From Paraburkholderia aromaticivorans (GTDB taxonomy: Bacteria; Pseudomonadota; Gammaproteobacteria; Burkholderiales; Burkholderiaceae), in NCBI RefSeq assembly GCF_012689525.1, contig NZ_CP051515.1, positions 2,666,001 through 2,730,000 on the forward strand: a stretch of 64,000 nucleotides of DNA, given 5' to 3'. Below the pieces are notes generated by a model. That model saw only the letters and a list, made by a program, of their open reading frames with translations, was not told the origin of the DNA and searched no databases. Made by a program: the position numbers and the translations under genes. Shown piece after piece: positions 32,901 to 40,844 of this stretch (its first letter is position 1; the number at the start of each line of letters is the position of its first letter).

Positions 32901-33026
32901 ATGGGCCTCGTGATCTTCACGGGGCTGTCGATCGGCACGCTCTTCACGTTGTTCGTGGTCCCCGCGATGTATATGTTTCTCGCCGCCGATCATCATCAGG
33001 ACGCTGGCGTGGCGAAGGCGGGTTAA
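29973..33026 (+). CDS. RND multidrug efflux pump, HAE1 family inner-membrane subunit
   Basis: A 1017-residue proton-driven pump with 12 membrane helices and two large periplasmic loops. The start MTFTDLFIRRPVLASVVSLLILVLGLRSL is typical. The proton-relay aspartate pair lies in helix 4 (LALVLAIGLVVDDAIIVVENVDRHM). The second half contains LTTLNIYTQVGLVTLMGLVSKHGILIVQFANEL and RLRPILMTTAAMVLGVLPLVVASGAGAAGRNAMGLVIFTGL. These place it in the MexK/MuxB/MdtB-like subgroup. The specificity (drug, solvent or metabolite) cannot be read. Confidence 0.94.
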   Translation: MTFTDLFIRRPVLASVVSLLILVLGLRSLAALKVSQYPQTENAVVTISTAYYGANADTIAGFITQPLEAAIAQAQGIDYMSSTSSTGVSTIIATLRLNYDANRALTEINTQIGSVRNQLPPQAQQPVLTVQTGQTTDAMYMGFYSDVLPSNNVTDYLLRVIKPKLDSIEGVQTAEILGGRQFALRAWLDATRLAAHGVTAADVFTALGNNNYLATLGTTKGQMVSVDLNAGTDLHTVDDFKQLVIKQKNGAIVRLEDVANVVLGADSYDFNVAFSGKRSVFIGIKVAPDANILDVAKRVKAVFPGLQKQFPTGMTGEIVYDATDFVNTAIVEVIKTLVETLLIVSAVIFLFLGSLRAVIVPLIAMPLSLIGTFFVMQWLGYSINLLTLLALVLAIGLVVDDAIIVVENVDRHMKEEGKAPFEAALIAARELGGPIVAMTVVLIAVYAPIGFQGGLTGALFTEFAFSLAGAVTVSGVIALTLSPMMCSRFFRAEQESGRFARFVDRQFERVHRGYGRLLHATLDTWPVFIVMGALLLGGTIYLFMTSKSELAPEEDQGIVLSQIQGPPNATIQQMQMYADQVFNISKALPEYSQMFQLTGAPTLNQGIGGVLFKTWDQRSKGATALQQELQQKWNQIAGARVAAFQFPPLPGSQGLPVQFVISTTEPFENLNEVSQAVLQQARASGMFFFVDSDLKLDKPEATLVVDRDKVASLGLSQSDVGQALGSALGGGYVNYFSIAGRSYKVIPQVLQTDRLNPSQVLDYYLRTPDGSVIPASTIAHLEHNVVPESINHFQQLNSATISGVIVPGVSQGEVLDFLRKATAQAAPAGYSADYSGQSRQFVQESGGFVVTLLFATIIVFLALAAQFESFRDPIVILVSVPMALFGALIFINIGLTTLNIYTQVGLVTLMGLVSKHGILIVQFANELQHAGRSKRDALEEAAGVRLRPILMTTAAMVLGVLPLVVASGAGAAGRNAMGLVIFTGLSIGTLFTLFVVPAMYMFLAADHHQDAGVAKAG

Positions 33027-33085
33027 GGCCGTACCGCGCCTCACTCAAGCCGCGCCGAAGACGGCGGATGTTTTACCCATCAGTG

Positions 33086-33130
33086 GTTAACATATGTTGC
33101 ATTAAATATTTTTCTGGCAACATATGTATC
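33086..33130. promoter_or_regulatory. AT-rich leader with paired ACATATGT boxes
   Basis: ACATATGT occurs at 33090-33097 and 33120-33127, exactly 30 bp apart. The flanking bases make a perfect 11-bp inverted repeat (ACATATGTTGC at 33090-33100, GCAACATATGT at 33117-33127) around an AT-only spacer. It lies about 60 bp before the ATG of the binding-protein gene. The arrangement looks like a two-site operator. Confidence 0.55.
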
Positions 33131-33185
33131 AGACCAGCCGCGCAGGCGCGCAAAGACTGGTTCTCACCACGATGGGGTAATTGCT

Positions 33186-34079
33186 ATGAAACACAGGCTG
33201 CTGATGGCCCTCGCGACTTTTGCCGTTGTTTCGACCAGCGCTTCAGCACAGGAGACACAGTCGACCCTGGCAAAAATCCAGAGCGGCAATTCGGTTTCGA
33301 TCGGTCACCGTGAAACGTCCGTGCCGTTTTCGTACGTTGATACGAATAATCAGGTGATCGGGTTTTCCCAGGATATTTGCAACAAAATCATCGATGCGGT
33401 GAAGGCCAGGACTGGCCACCCCGATCTGCACGTCCGCTTCATACCCGTTACCTCGCAGAACCGCATTCCCCTCGTTCAGAACGGCACCGTCGACCTCGAA
33501 TGCGGGGTGACGACGAACCTGACGTCCCGGCAAAATCAGGTCGCGTTTTCCGACACGTTCTTCGTTGCCACGACGCGTCTCCTGACGCGCAAAGACTCAG
33601 GCATCAAGGACTTCGCGGACCTGGCCGGCAAGACCGTGGTAACTAACCAGGGAACCACCTCCGAGCGTCTCCTCAGAAAAATGAACGAGGAGAAAAAGAT
33701 GAACATGCAGATCATCAGCGCGAAGGATTACGGTGAAGGCCGTGTCACGCTCGAAACCGGCCGCGCCGTGGCCTACATGATGGACGACGTCCTGCTAGCC
33801 GGAGCGCGCTCGCTGACGGCGAGGCCCGCCGATTGGGTCCTGGTGGGAACGCCTCAGTCGTCCGAAGCGTATGGCTTCATGCTCCGCAAGGATGACCCGG
33901 AGTTCAAGAAGCTGGTTGACGACGTCATGATTCGCGTCATGAAAGGCAGTGATATCAAAACCCTGTACGACAAGTGGTTCATGAAGCCGGTACCGCCGAA
34001 AGGCATCAATTTTGATTTTCCCATGAGCGAGGCGCTGGAAAAGTTGTACGCCGCGCCAAACGACAAGGCCTTTGATTGA
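33186..34079 (+). CDS. GltI-type glutamate/aspartate periplasmic binding protein
   Basis: A 297-residue amino-acid binding protein of family 3. The signal peptide ends STSASAQ near residue 22. Motifs are VSIGHRETSVPFSYVDTNNQVIGFSQDICNKIIDAVK, RIPLVQNGTVDLECGVTTNLTSRQNQVAFSDTFFVATTRLL and a KTVVTNQGTTSERLL lobe hinge. The family usually binds glutamate or aspartate for GltJKL. No permease genes follow. The lower GC of the coding start and its AT-rich leader differ from the neighbouring pump operon, hinting at a separate origin or strong regulation. Confidence 0.9.
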   Translation: MKHRLLMALATFAVVSTSASAQETQSTLAKIQSGNSVSIGHRETSVPFSYVDTNNQVIGFSQDICNKIIDAVKARTGHPDLHVRFIPVTSQNRIPLVQNGTVDLECGVTTNLTSRQNQVAFSDTFFVATTRLLTRKDSGIKDFADLAGKTVVTNQGTTSERLLRKMNEEKKMNMQIISAKDYGEGRVTLETGRAVAYMMDDVLLAGARSLTARPADWVLVGTPQSSEAYGFMLRKDDPEFKKLVDDVMIRVMKGSDIKTLYDKWFMKPVPPKGINFDFPMSEALEKLYAAPNDKAFD

Positions 34080-34292
34080 GACGGGGCGACGCTGCGGCGG
34101 GCGACCCCGCCGCACAATCGACCACGCTGCTTCCGGGGAACGCCTAAACTGAGTGGGTGCGCCGGTCCGGACGACTTCGAACGCGGCCGATCGGGTGTCG
34201 CGCGAAGCCGTCCCAGAGCAGTTGTAGACTGCTTTGCCGGTCAGCCAGGTTCGCACGATCTGCGAGGGCATACCGTCCGCATTGGAGACACC

Positions 34293-34706
34293 ATGACCAC
34301 CCACTCAATGGCAGAGAGTGCCGATACCGGCATCGTCACCGTTGCAAGCGCGCGCTCCGGTGCCGCGACGGCCGAGCGCCTCCAACAACTGATCCGGGAA
34401 CGCGGGCTAACGCTTTTCGCCTGCATCGATTTCAGTGGCGACGCCGAGCGAGCCGGGCTCGCGCTAGGCTTCAGCCAACTCGTGATATTCGGCAACCCGA
34501 AGGCGGGCACGCCATTGATGCAACGCGCGCCAACCGCGGCGCTGGATCTCCCACTCAAGGTGCTCGTCTGGGAGGATGCCGATGGCTGTACGCGGTTGTC
34601 ATTCAACTCGATCGAGTATCTCCGCCAACGTCATGGCCTTCCGGATGATTTGATGAAGCCGGTCAGTGGCGTGGCCGCTCTGGTGGAGGCAGCCGCAGCG
34701 CATTAA
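34293..34706 (+). CDS. DUF302 domain protein
   Basis: A 137-residue small soluble protein matching the DUF302 fold. TAERLQQLIRERGLTLFACIDFSGDAERAGLAL is followed by QLVIFGNPKAGTPLMQRAPTAALDLPLKVLVWEDADGCTRLSFNSIEYLRQRHGL. The FGNPKAGTPLM and DLPLKVLVWED motifs are diagnostic. The function is unknown; members are often found near redox and lipid genes. GGAG lies 6 bp before the ATG. It converges on the pqiC remnant. Confidence 0.88.
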   Translation: MTTHSMAESADTGIVTVASARSGAATAERLQQLIRERGLTLFACIDFSGDAERAGLALGFSQLVIFGNPKAGTPLMQRAPTAALDLPLKVLVWEDADGCTRLSFNSIEYLRQRHGLPDDLMKPVSGVAALVEAAAAH

Positions 34707-34746
34707 AGCCTTGAAGCGCGGCTCCGTTGTTCTGGGCCGGCCGCAC

Positions 34747-35190
34747 TCAGCGAGCCGGCGCCGAACTGATCCGGGCGGCGATATCCCGGCTGACCGTGGC
34801 GAGGGCTCTGCTGTAGGCTGCCACCAGCGCATCGTAATCACCGCTGGAACAGGGCTCACGCACCGTGGTTCGACCGGTTAGCGGCGAGCTTTTTCCGGGC
34901 GGCGATACTGACCACAGCGCGTCGACCGCGACTGCATCGCCGAGCGTGGCATCAAAGCGCTGCACATCGATCCGCACGCGATAAGCCGTCGCATCTCCAA
35001 CTATCGGGTAAGCAGACACGCGCGGGCTGTTCAGCATCTGTGCGAGATCGGCGGCGATCACATGCGGAATCTGACTCTTCAGCGGCTCCGCCCAACGGGC
35101 GAATTCGTTGATATTGACCTGATTGGCACCGGCACGAATCACGATCTGCGGGCGGTCGACAAGTTCAGGCACCGTGACCGCCCCGACCGC
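34747..35190 (-). pseudogene. PqiC-type auxiliary lipoprotein remnant (N-terminus lost)
   Basis: The C-terminal ~145 residues of a PqiC/YmbA (ABC-type transport auxiliary) lipoprotein. The core reads PELVDRPQIVIRAGANQVNI, then NEFARWAEPLKSQIPHVIAADLA, then NSPRVSAYP. The lipoprotein signal and the first ~50-60 residues are missing: an in-frame stop lies about 13 codons above VTVPEL, and family similarity ends near 35190. Only a GTG at 35172 could start it, with no export signal, so a lipoprotein function is not possible. Its partners pqiA/pqiB are absent. Confidence 0.75.
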
Positions 35191-35416
35191 AGCCCTTGTC
35201 GCTCAAAGCCGGCCTGGGTCTATCGCTGATGGTGATGCTGACCACCGGCACCGGCCTGCTGCTCATCCCGATGTTGCGTTACTACCCGTTCAGCGCCGTG
35301 CTGCTGATCGTATGGGGCTGTTCATCGCCGTCACCCTTTACGCCTGCCTGGTGTTGCAGCTTCTCGATCAACGACGCCGCGCGCCGCGGCAATCCGAGGC
35401 TTTTGAGTCGCCATAA
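35191..35416 (+). pseudogene. Truncated, frameshifted inner-membrane protein remnant (possibly DUF2955)
   Basis: Two frames join to one hydrophobic protein. Frame one reads LKAGLGLSLMVMLTTGTGLL, then LIPMLRYYPFSAVLLI, to about 35310. The next frame reads GLFIAVTLYACLVLQLLDQRRR and stops at 35416. The hydrophobic pattern resembles the second half of a DUF2955-type membrane protein, but this is tentative. The 5' half is missing, and the fragment begins where the pqiC remnant on the other strand begins. So the site is a second deletion scar plus a frameshift. Confidence 0.5.
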
Positions 35417-35430
35417 AAGGAGATTGGGCC

Positions 35431-35928
35431 ATGACAACGTCAGATATCGAAACCGAAGCGTCCACCGCAAGCGGATGGCGTTTCAAATTGGGAATTTTCA
35501 TCTTCGTCTTCGCTTTCGCGTTGTGGCTGCTTCTTCCGCTCGCGGCTTCCATGGGGGTGCCCGGGGCGCGCATTGCGGCACTGACGGGAACGGTGTTCGT
35601 CGCTAACAAGGTCTTGCTGGTGACCTGTATCGCGGTGATGGGCAAGGCTGGATTTCAGCAACTCAAGACAATCGTTTTCGGTCACGCGAAGCGTTTGGCG
35701 CCCACCAAAACGGTCGGCCCGACTCGCCACGCCATCGGGCTGGTGCTGTTCAGCCTGCCCTTGATCTGGGCGATGCTCGAGTCTTATGTCGACCAGTTCT
35801 GGCCGGGGTTCAGACCAAACATCTGGCAGCTTCAGGTGCTTGGCGACCTCATGTTCATCGGGAGTTTCTTCGTGCTGGGTGGTGATTTCTGGAGCAAGAT
35901 CCGCGCGCTGTTCGTCCGCGCGGCATAG
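35431..35928 (+). CDS. Four-helix inner-membrane protein, transporter-suffix-domain type
   Basis: A 165-residue protein with four hydrophobic segments: LGIFIFVFAFALWLLLPLAA (about 21-41), a second around ARIAALTGTVFVANKVLLVTCIAV, a third around HAIGLVLFSLPLIWAML and a fourth around LQVLGDLMFIGSFFVLGG. It resembles the small membrane proteins annotated as transporter suffix domain proteins, whose role is unknown. AAGGAG lies 9 bp before the ATG. It follows the frameshifted membrane remnant by 14 bp and may once have been in its operon. Confidence 0.75.
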   Translation: MTTSDIETEASTASGWRFKLGIFIFVFAFALWLLLPLAASMGVPGARIAALTGTVFVANKVLLVTCIAVMGKAGFQQLKTIVFGHAKRLAPTKTVGPTRHAIGLVLFSLPLIWAMLESYVDQFWPGFRPNIWQLQVLGDLMFIGSFFVLGGDFWSKIRALFVRAA

Positions 35929-36030
35929 GTGGTGAACGCTTGCAGCCCGTGAGCCGGCGAAAGGTCCCGTAACTTTAGGCATTCGAAGTCTGGTACGCTG
36001 CGCCCTTTGCCACCGCTTGCATGCGACTCG

Positions 36031-36420
36031 ATGGAAACCCCCTTCAATGATCGTGGCGTGTCGGTCACGCGCAACGCACTCTCGTCCGCCGGCCAGGTCT
36101 TTCCGCTGCGCGATATCGTGGACGTGCGCGTCGTCACCGTGCCGAAAAACAAGGTCTTGCCGCTGACGATTTCGCTGCTTGGAGTCGCCGGCGTTATTGT
36201 CGGCGCGATATTGCGCTCGCCGGTGGGCATGGTGTGCGGCACGATGCTGGCCGTGGTCGGCTGGCTCACCTGGCTGACCCAGGACATCACGCATCGTCTG
36301 ATGGTGCAGACGGCGAACGGCGATCGCGAAGCGCTGTCGAGCGTCGATCGCGATTTCGTCGAACGCGTTTGTGTGGCCGTGAACGAGGCGAAGGCCACAG
36401 CGGCGGCGCCGAAGGTTTGA
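36031..36420 (+). CDS. DUF6232-like membrane protein of unknown function
   Basis: A 129-residue protein. A beta-rich start, METPFNDRGVSVTRNALSSAGQVFPLRDIVDVRVV, is followed by two membrane helices (about 43-82, separated by RSPVG). A soluble tail, LMVQTANGDREALSSVDRDFVERVCVAVNEA, follows. This order (PH-like strand, two helices, strand) resembles DUF6232/PH-like membrane proteins. The ATG at 36031 is preferred to a TTG at 36007 because METPFxDxG is the conserved beginning. The function is unknown. Confidence 0.7.
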   Translation: METPFNDRGVSVTRNALSSAGQVFPLRDIVDVRVVTVPKNKVLPLTISLLGVAGVIVGAILRSPVGMVCGTMLAVVGWLTWLTQDITHRLMVQTANGDREALSSVDRDFVERVCVAVNEAKATAAAPKV

Positions 36421-36596
36421 TGCCGTGGTTCGCCGCTATGTGTCGCTATTTTGGCGCGATAGCACGCCACACGCAGCCTGCGCGTTAACACAATTTTGAT
36501 TCGCCGCGCGGCAGCTTTTGCGCGTCCTTGAGACGCGTGTCGCTAGAGTGGACGGGTGTCAACAACGCGCGCCGCCCGCCGGGTCGGCGCAACCCT

Positions 36597-36956
36597 ATGC
36601 ACACGTCTGCCGCTACGTCCGATCTTCCCCTCACGCGTACCTCGCGCACCCAGCGCACGCCACAAGCGCCGCGCCTGCCCCGCCGCACGCATATCGTCGT
36701 GCCGCTCGTCATTATCGACGTCACCGTGCCCGGCACGTCGTCGGCGAACGGACGGCGCGCGTTGCACGCCGCGCTCGGCGACGATCTGCGTCTCTATGTC
36801 GTCACCATCGACCAGCAACGCGAGCGCGTGACGTTCCGCGTCGAAGTCACCTCGCGTACCCTCGAAGACGTGATCGGCCTGCTGACCGTCAAACTCGATC
36901 GCGCCACGCTCGGCCGCGCGCAAGCGACCGTGATCCGGCGTCCGCGCGACTATTGA
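36597..36956 (+). CDS. Small basic protein of unknown function
   Basis: A 119-residue protein I do not recognise. The first ~30 residues are Thr/Arg/Pro-rich and probably disordered. The rest alternates strands and helices: HIVVPLVIIDVTVPGTSSANGRRALHAAL, LRLYVVTIDQQRERVTFRVEVTSRTLEDVIGLLTVKLDRATLG. This looks like a compact alpha-beta (ferredoxin-like) domain similar in shape to ACT-type modules, which is inference from pattern only. The ATG at 36597 is chosen over the open extension to 36528. It stands alone. Confidence 0.5.
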   Translation: MHTSAATSDLPLTRTSRTQRTPQAPRLPRRTHIVVPLVIIDVTVPGTSSANGRRALHAALGDDLRLYVVTIDQQRERVTFRVEVTSRTLEDVIGLLTVKLDRATLGRAQATVIRRPRDY

Positions 36957-37210
36957 TGTAGATCGACCCTTGCACGGGCCGGTTGCCAGCCGCGCCCGCG
37001 CCTTCACACATCTTTGCAATTGCACTCGAGCGGCGATGTAGAGTCGCCGCTCCTGTTATCGCGTGTTCCCTCCCGCAGTTTCGCAAGCGACCCGGTTTCA
37101 TCGATCACGCCGCGGCCAATCCAGCGCGATTGCCGTTCGTGCCGTCCGCCTCGCCGCTTGCGATGCCTCGCCTTCGTCAGGGACCCGCCTTTTTGCAAAG
37201 CGTGTGATCT

Positions 37211-38302
37211 ATGTTCCTGTCGTCTCTCGATGCCGCGCGCCGGCATTTGCGCCTCAGCCGGCGTCGTTTCAGCGCGGCCGCGCTTGTCGCCACCGGCGCG
37301 CTTGTCGCGCTCAGCGGCTGCGCCGCGACCTTCCCCACGCCCACGCCGCCCGCGCCGGCTGCCTCCCTGATCAACGGCGGCCAGGACGGCCTGCTGATTC
37401 CGCTGCAAGTGGAGCGCGTCGACGCGGGTCACGCGCGCCTCGGCCTGCCGATCCAGCTCGACGGCAAGGCGGTCTATGTCGCACTGGATACAGGCACGCA
37501 AGGCGTGCGCGTACTGAAGTCGGTCCTGCCGGCCACGGACTATCCGAACGCCGGTCCGGTGAGTTCACTGCCGTTGGCGAACGGCGCACAAGTCTCCGGC
37601 GCGGCCGTAAAACTGCCGATAAGCCTCGCGGGCACGAAGTCGGCGCAGATCGACGCGCAAGCCGTCAAATTGGTGAACTGCCAGCCCAACGCCCGGCGCT
37701 GCGTGGGCATGGATGGCTACACCGGTGAATTCGGCTGGGCATTCTCAGGTCTGTTCGGCATCGGCGCGGCGCAACCGGACGACACCTGCTGCACCCAACC
37801 GCTGCGCGCACTACCCGGCAATATCGGCCAGCGCTATCTGGTGCACTCGAACTTTGCGAAACCTTACCTGGTGCTGAGTCCGTCGAGCGCGATCACGAAG
37901 GACTACACGATGGTGCCGATGACCGTCCTGCAAGACGGCACGGCGCAATGGCCGCGAGGTTGCGTCAACGTCGGCGACAAGATGACTTTTTGCGCGCCGC
38001 TGGTGTTCGCCACGGCCAGCACCGACATGATTCGCGTCGAAATGGACAAGGCGCCGAACTGGACCGGCGACGACGAAGTCGGCAAGGTGCTCAATCAAGG
38101 CAACTACAACGCGGCGCTCGGCACGGGCAAATGGGTGCATCGCTATGAAGGCGCGCAAGTGACGATCGTCAAGGCGAAACCGGGCGCCGACCGCATCGTG
38201 ATCGGCCTGATGGGCATGCAGAATATCGACGTGCTGTTCGACTTCCCGCACGGCCAGATGGGCCTGCGCGCCGCGAGCGAGGTCGAAAAGCTCGCGCAGT
38301 AA
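37211..38302 (+). CDS. DUF3443-type lipoprotein with retropepsin-like motif
   Basis: A 363-residue exported protein. RLSRRRFSAAALVATGALVALSGC combines a twin-arginine-like motif with a lipobox (LSGC, Cys about 37). A VALDTGTQGVRVL segment at about 92-104 carries a D-T-G triad as in pepsin/retropepsin proteases. FSGLFGIGAAQPDDTCCTQPL is a Cys-rich loop shared by the family, and NIDVLFDFPHGQMGLRA near the end is typical. A protease function is inferred only from DTG; the family is biochemically uncharacterised. A strong terminator separates it from the convergent glgP. Confidence 0.8.
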   Translation: MFLSSLDAARRHLRLSRRRFSAAALVATGALVALSGCAATFPTPTPPAPAASLINGGQDGLLIPLQVERVDAGHARLGLPIQLDGKAVYVALDTGTQGVRVLKSVLPATDYPNAGPVSSLPLANGAQVSGAAVKLPISLAGTKSAQIDAQAVKLVNCQPNARRCVGMDGYTGEFGWAFSGLFGIGAAQPDDTCCTQPLRALPGNIGQRYLVHSNFAKPYLVLSPSSAITKDYTMVPMTVLQDGTAQWPRGCVNVGDKMTFCAPLVFATASTDMIRVEMDKAPNWTGDDEVGKVLNQGNYNAALGTGKWVHRYEGAQVTIVKAKPGADRIVIGLMGMQNIDVLFDFPHGQMGLRAASEVEKLAQ

Positions 38303-38322
38303 CCGCGGCGGCTGTCGACAAA

Positions 38323-38357
38323 AAGGCCGTGCGATTCAACAACAATCGCACGGCCTT
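38323..38357. terminator. Bidirectional terminator between the DUF3443 gene and glgP
   Basis: A perfect 14-bp stem, AAGGCCGTGCGATT, with a 7-nt CAACAAC loop. It lies 20 bp after the DUF3443 stop and 34 bp after the glgP stop on the other strand. Confidence 0.85.
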
Positions 38358-38390
38358 GTCACTCCGAGACTGAAACGAGGCAGCCGTCCG

Positions 38391-40844
38391 CTATTCGATA
38401 TCCAGCGGATTCACATGCCAGATGTTGCGTGCATATTCACCGATCGTGCGATCCGACGAAAACTGCCCCATGCCCGCCACATTCTCGATCGCGCTTTCCG
38501 TCCACGCGCGCTTGTCGACGAAGCGCGCGTCCACCTCGTCCTGCGCCTTGGCGAACGCGGCGAAATCGGCGAGCACCATGTAGTGATCGCCCCAATCGAC
38601 CAGCGTGTGGAAAATATCCGAGAAGCGCAGCGGATCGTCCGGCGAGAAGAAGCCCGTGCGAATCTGGTCGAGCGCCATGCGCAGTTCGACGTTCTCTTCG
38701 TAGATTTGCCGCGGCCGGTAGCCGGTGGCGCGCAGGTTGTCCACTTCGTCGGCGGTATGGCCGAAGATGAAGATGTTCTCGCGGCCCACCGCGTCGCAGA
38801 TTTCGATATTCGCGCCGTCCATCGTGCCGATCGTCAACGCGCCGTTGAGCGCGAGCTTCATGTTGCCGGTGCCCGATGCTTCCGTGCCGGCCATCGAAAT
38901 CTGCTCCGACAGATCGGCGGCCGGAATGATCAGCTCCGCCACGCTCACGCCGTAGTTCGGCACGAACACCACTTTCAGGCGGTCGCCGACCAGCGGATCA
39001 TGATTGACCTTTTCGCTGACGTCGCCGATCAGCTTGATGATGGTCTTCGCCATCCGGTAAGCGGACGCGGCCTTGCCGGCGAACATCACCACGCGCGGCA
39101 CCCAGGCGCGCTCGGGATTCGCGCGAATCTGGTTGTAGCGCACGATCACGTGCAGCACGTTGAGCAGTTGCCGCTTGTATTCGTGAATGCGCTTGACCTG
39201 CAGATCGAACAGCGCATCCGGATCGAAATGCAGTTTCGTGTGATGTGCGAGACGGTGCACGAGCCGCAGTTTGTTCTGCCGCTTTGCTTCACGGAAGGCC
39301 TCGATAAAGCCGCTATCCGTGCGCAGGTTGCGCAGTTGCTCCAGTTCGAACAGATTGCTGCGCCAATGCTTGCCGATCTGCTGATCGATCAGCGACGACA
39401 GCGACGGGCTCGCCTGCGCGAGCCAGCGGCGCGGCGTGATGCCATTGGTCACATTGGTGAAGCGGTCCGGATAGATGCGCGCGAAGTCGGCGAAGATATC
39501 GCGCGTCATCAGTTGCGAATGGAGCTTCGACACGCCATTCACCTTGTGGCTCGCGACGATCGCCAGATACGCCATGCGCACACGCCGCTGCCCGTATTCG
39601 TCGACGAGCGAAATGCGGCGGATCATCTCGGCGTCATGACCCGATTGTTCGCTGACGTGCTTGAGAAACTGCGCGTTGATCTCGAAGATGATCTCGAGAT
39701 GCCGCGGCAGCAGCCGCGCGAGCAACTCGACGTCCCACGTTTCGAGCGCCTCGGGCATCAGCGTGTGGTTCGTGTACGAGAAGATCTGCGTGACATGCTT
39801 CCACGCCTTGTCCCACTGCAGATGGTGGACGTCCACCAGCAAACGCATCAGCTCGGGAATCGCCAGCACGGGGTGCGTATCGTTCAGATGCACCGCCACT
39901 TTCTCGGAGAAGCGCCCAAACGTGCTGTGCGTGCGCTGATAGCGGCGAATCAGATCCTGCATGGTCGCCGAGACGAAAAAGTATTCCTGGCGCAAACGCA
40001 GTTCGCGGCCCGCCGGTGTCGAGTCGTCCGGATACAGCAGGCGCGAGACGTTCTCCGACATGGTCTTGGTGTCGACCGCGTTGCGGTAGTCACCACGATT
40101 GAACGCGCCGAGATCGAGCTCTTCGGCGGCGCGTGCCGACCACAGGCGCAGCGTGTTGGTCGCGTCGGTCGCGTAACCTGGAATGACGGTGTCGTACGCG
40201 GTGGCGTTCACGTGCTGGGTGTCGATCCATTCCACATGTTCGCCGCGCTGTACCGTGCGGCCGCCGAAGTGAACCATGTACGTGACTTCGGGCCGCGGAA
40301 ACTCCCACGGATTGCCCGCGCGCAGCCAGTAGTCCGGCGCTTCGACCTGCTCACCGTTGACGATCTGCTGACGGAACATGCCGTATTCATAACGGATGCC
40401 GTAGCCGAAGCCCGGAATGCCGAGGGTCGCCATCGAATCGAGAAAACACGCCGCGAGCCGGCCGAGACCGCCGTTGCCGAGCGCGGCGTCCGGCTCGATA
40501 TCGGTCAGCGCATCCATATCGACGCCCAGACTCGCCAGCGCTTCCTTCACCTGGTCGTGGATGCCGAGAGCGAGCAAGGCGTTCGTAAAGGTCCGGCCGA
40601 TCAGGAACTCCATCGACAGGTAGTAGACGCGTTTCACGTCCTGTTCGTATTGCAGGCGCGTGGTCTTCATCCAGCGTGCGACCAGCCGGTCGCGCACGGC
40701 GAGCGCCGCGGCGTGCAGCCAGTCATGCGGATGCGCGGTGACGGCGTCCTTGCCGACGCCGTACATCATGCGATTGGAAATTGAGCGCCGTAGCGCGTCG
40801 ACGGTACTGTTGAGCTGGTCGAATTCCAGATCGACGGCTGTCAT
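38391..40844 (-). CDS. glgP: Glycogen (maltodextrin) phosphorylase
   Basis: An 817-residue PLP enzyme that releases glucose 1-phosphate from glycogen. The N-terminus has RVYYLSMEFLIGRTFTNALLALG and EPDAALGNGGLGRLAACFLDSMATL. The PLP lysine lies in the signature EASGTGNMKLALNGALTIGTMDGANIEI. The length equals E. coli GlgP. The ATG at 40844 has GGAGG just upstream. The frame stays open for 216 more codons to 41492, but that extension is shadow sequence without family similarity. No other glycogen genes are adjacent. Confidence 0.95.
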   Translation of the reverse strand: MTAVDLEFDQLNSTVDALRRSISNRMMYGVGKDAVTAHPHDWLHAAALAVRDRLVARWMKTTRLQYEQDVKRVYYLSMEFLIGRTFTNALLALGIHDQVKEALASLGVDMDALTDIEPDAALGNGGLGRLAACFLDSMATLGIPGFGYGIRYEYGMFRQQIVNGEQVEAPDYWLRAGNPWEFPRPEVTYMVHFGGRTVQRGEHVEWIDTQHVNATAYDTVIPGYATDATNTLRLWSARAAEELDLGAFNRGDYRNAVDTKTMSENVSRLLYPDDSTPAGRELRLRQEYFFVSATMQDLIRRYQRTHSTFGRFSEKVAVHLNDTHPVLAIPELMRLLVDVHHLQWDKAWKHVTQIFSYTNHTLMPEALETWDVELLARLLPRHLEIIFEINAQFLKHVSEQSGHDAEMIRRISLVDEYGQRRVRMAYLAIVASHKVNGVSKLHSQLMTRDIFADFARIYPDRFTNVTNGITPRRWLAQASPSLSSLIDQQIGKHWRSNLFELEQLRNLRTDSGFIEAFREAKRQNKLRLVHRLAHHTKLHFDPDALFDLQVKRIHEYKRQLLNVLHVIVRYNQIRANPERAWVPRVVMFAGKAASAYRMAKTIIKLIGDVSEKVNHDPLVGDRLKVVFVPNYGVSVAELIIPAADLSEQISMAGTEASGTGNMKLALNGALTIGTMDGANIEICDAVGRENIFIFGHTADEVDNLRATGYRPRQIYEENVELRMALDQIRTGFFSPDDPLRFSDIFHTLVDWGDHYMVLADFAAFAKAQDEVDARFVDKRAWTESAIENVAGMGQFSSDRTIGEYARNIWHVNPLDIE

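Noticed and set aside
38415-40784. 789-codon open frame on the + strand
   Set aside because: Antisense to glgP; shadow composition. The glgP reading is confirmed by many motifs.
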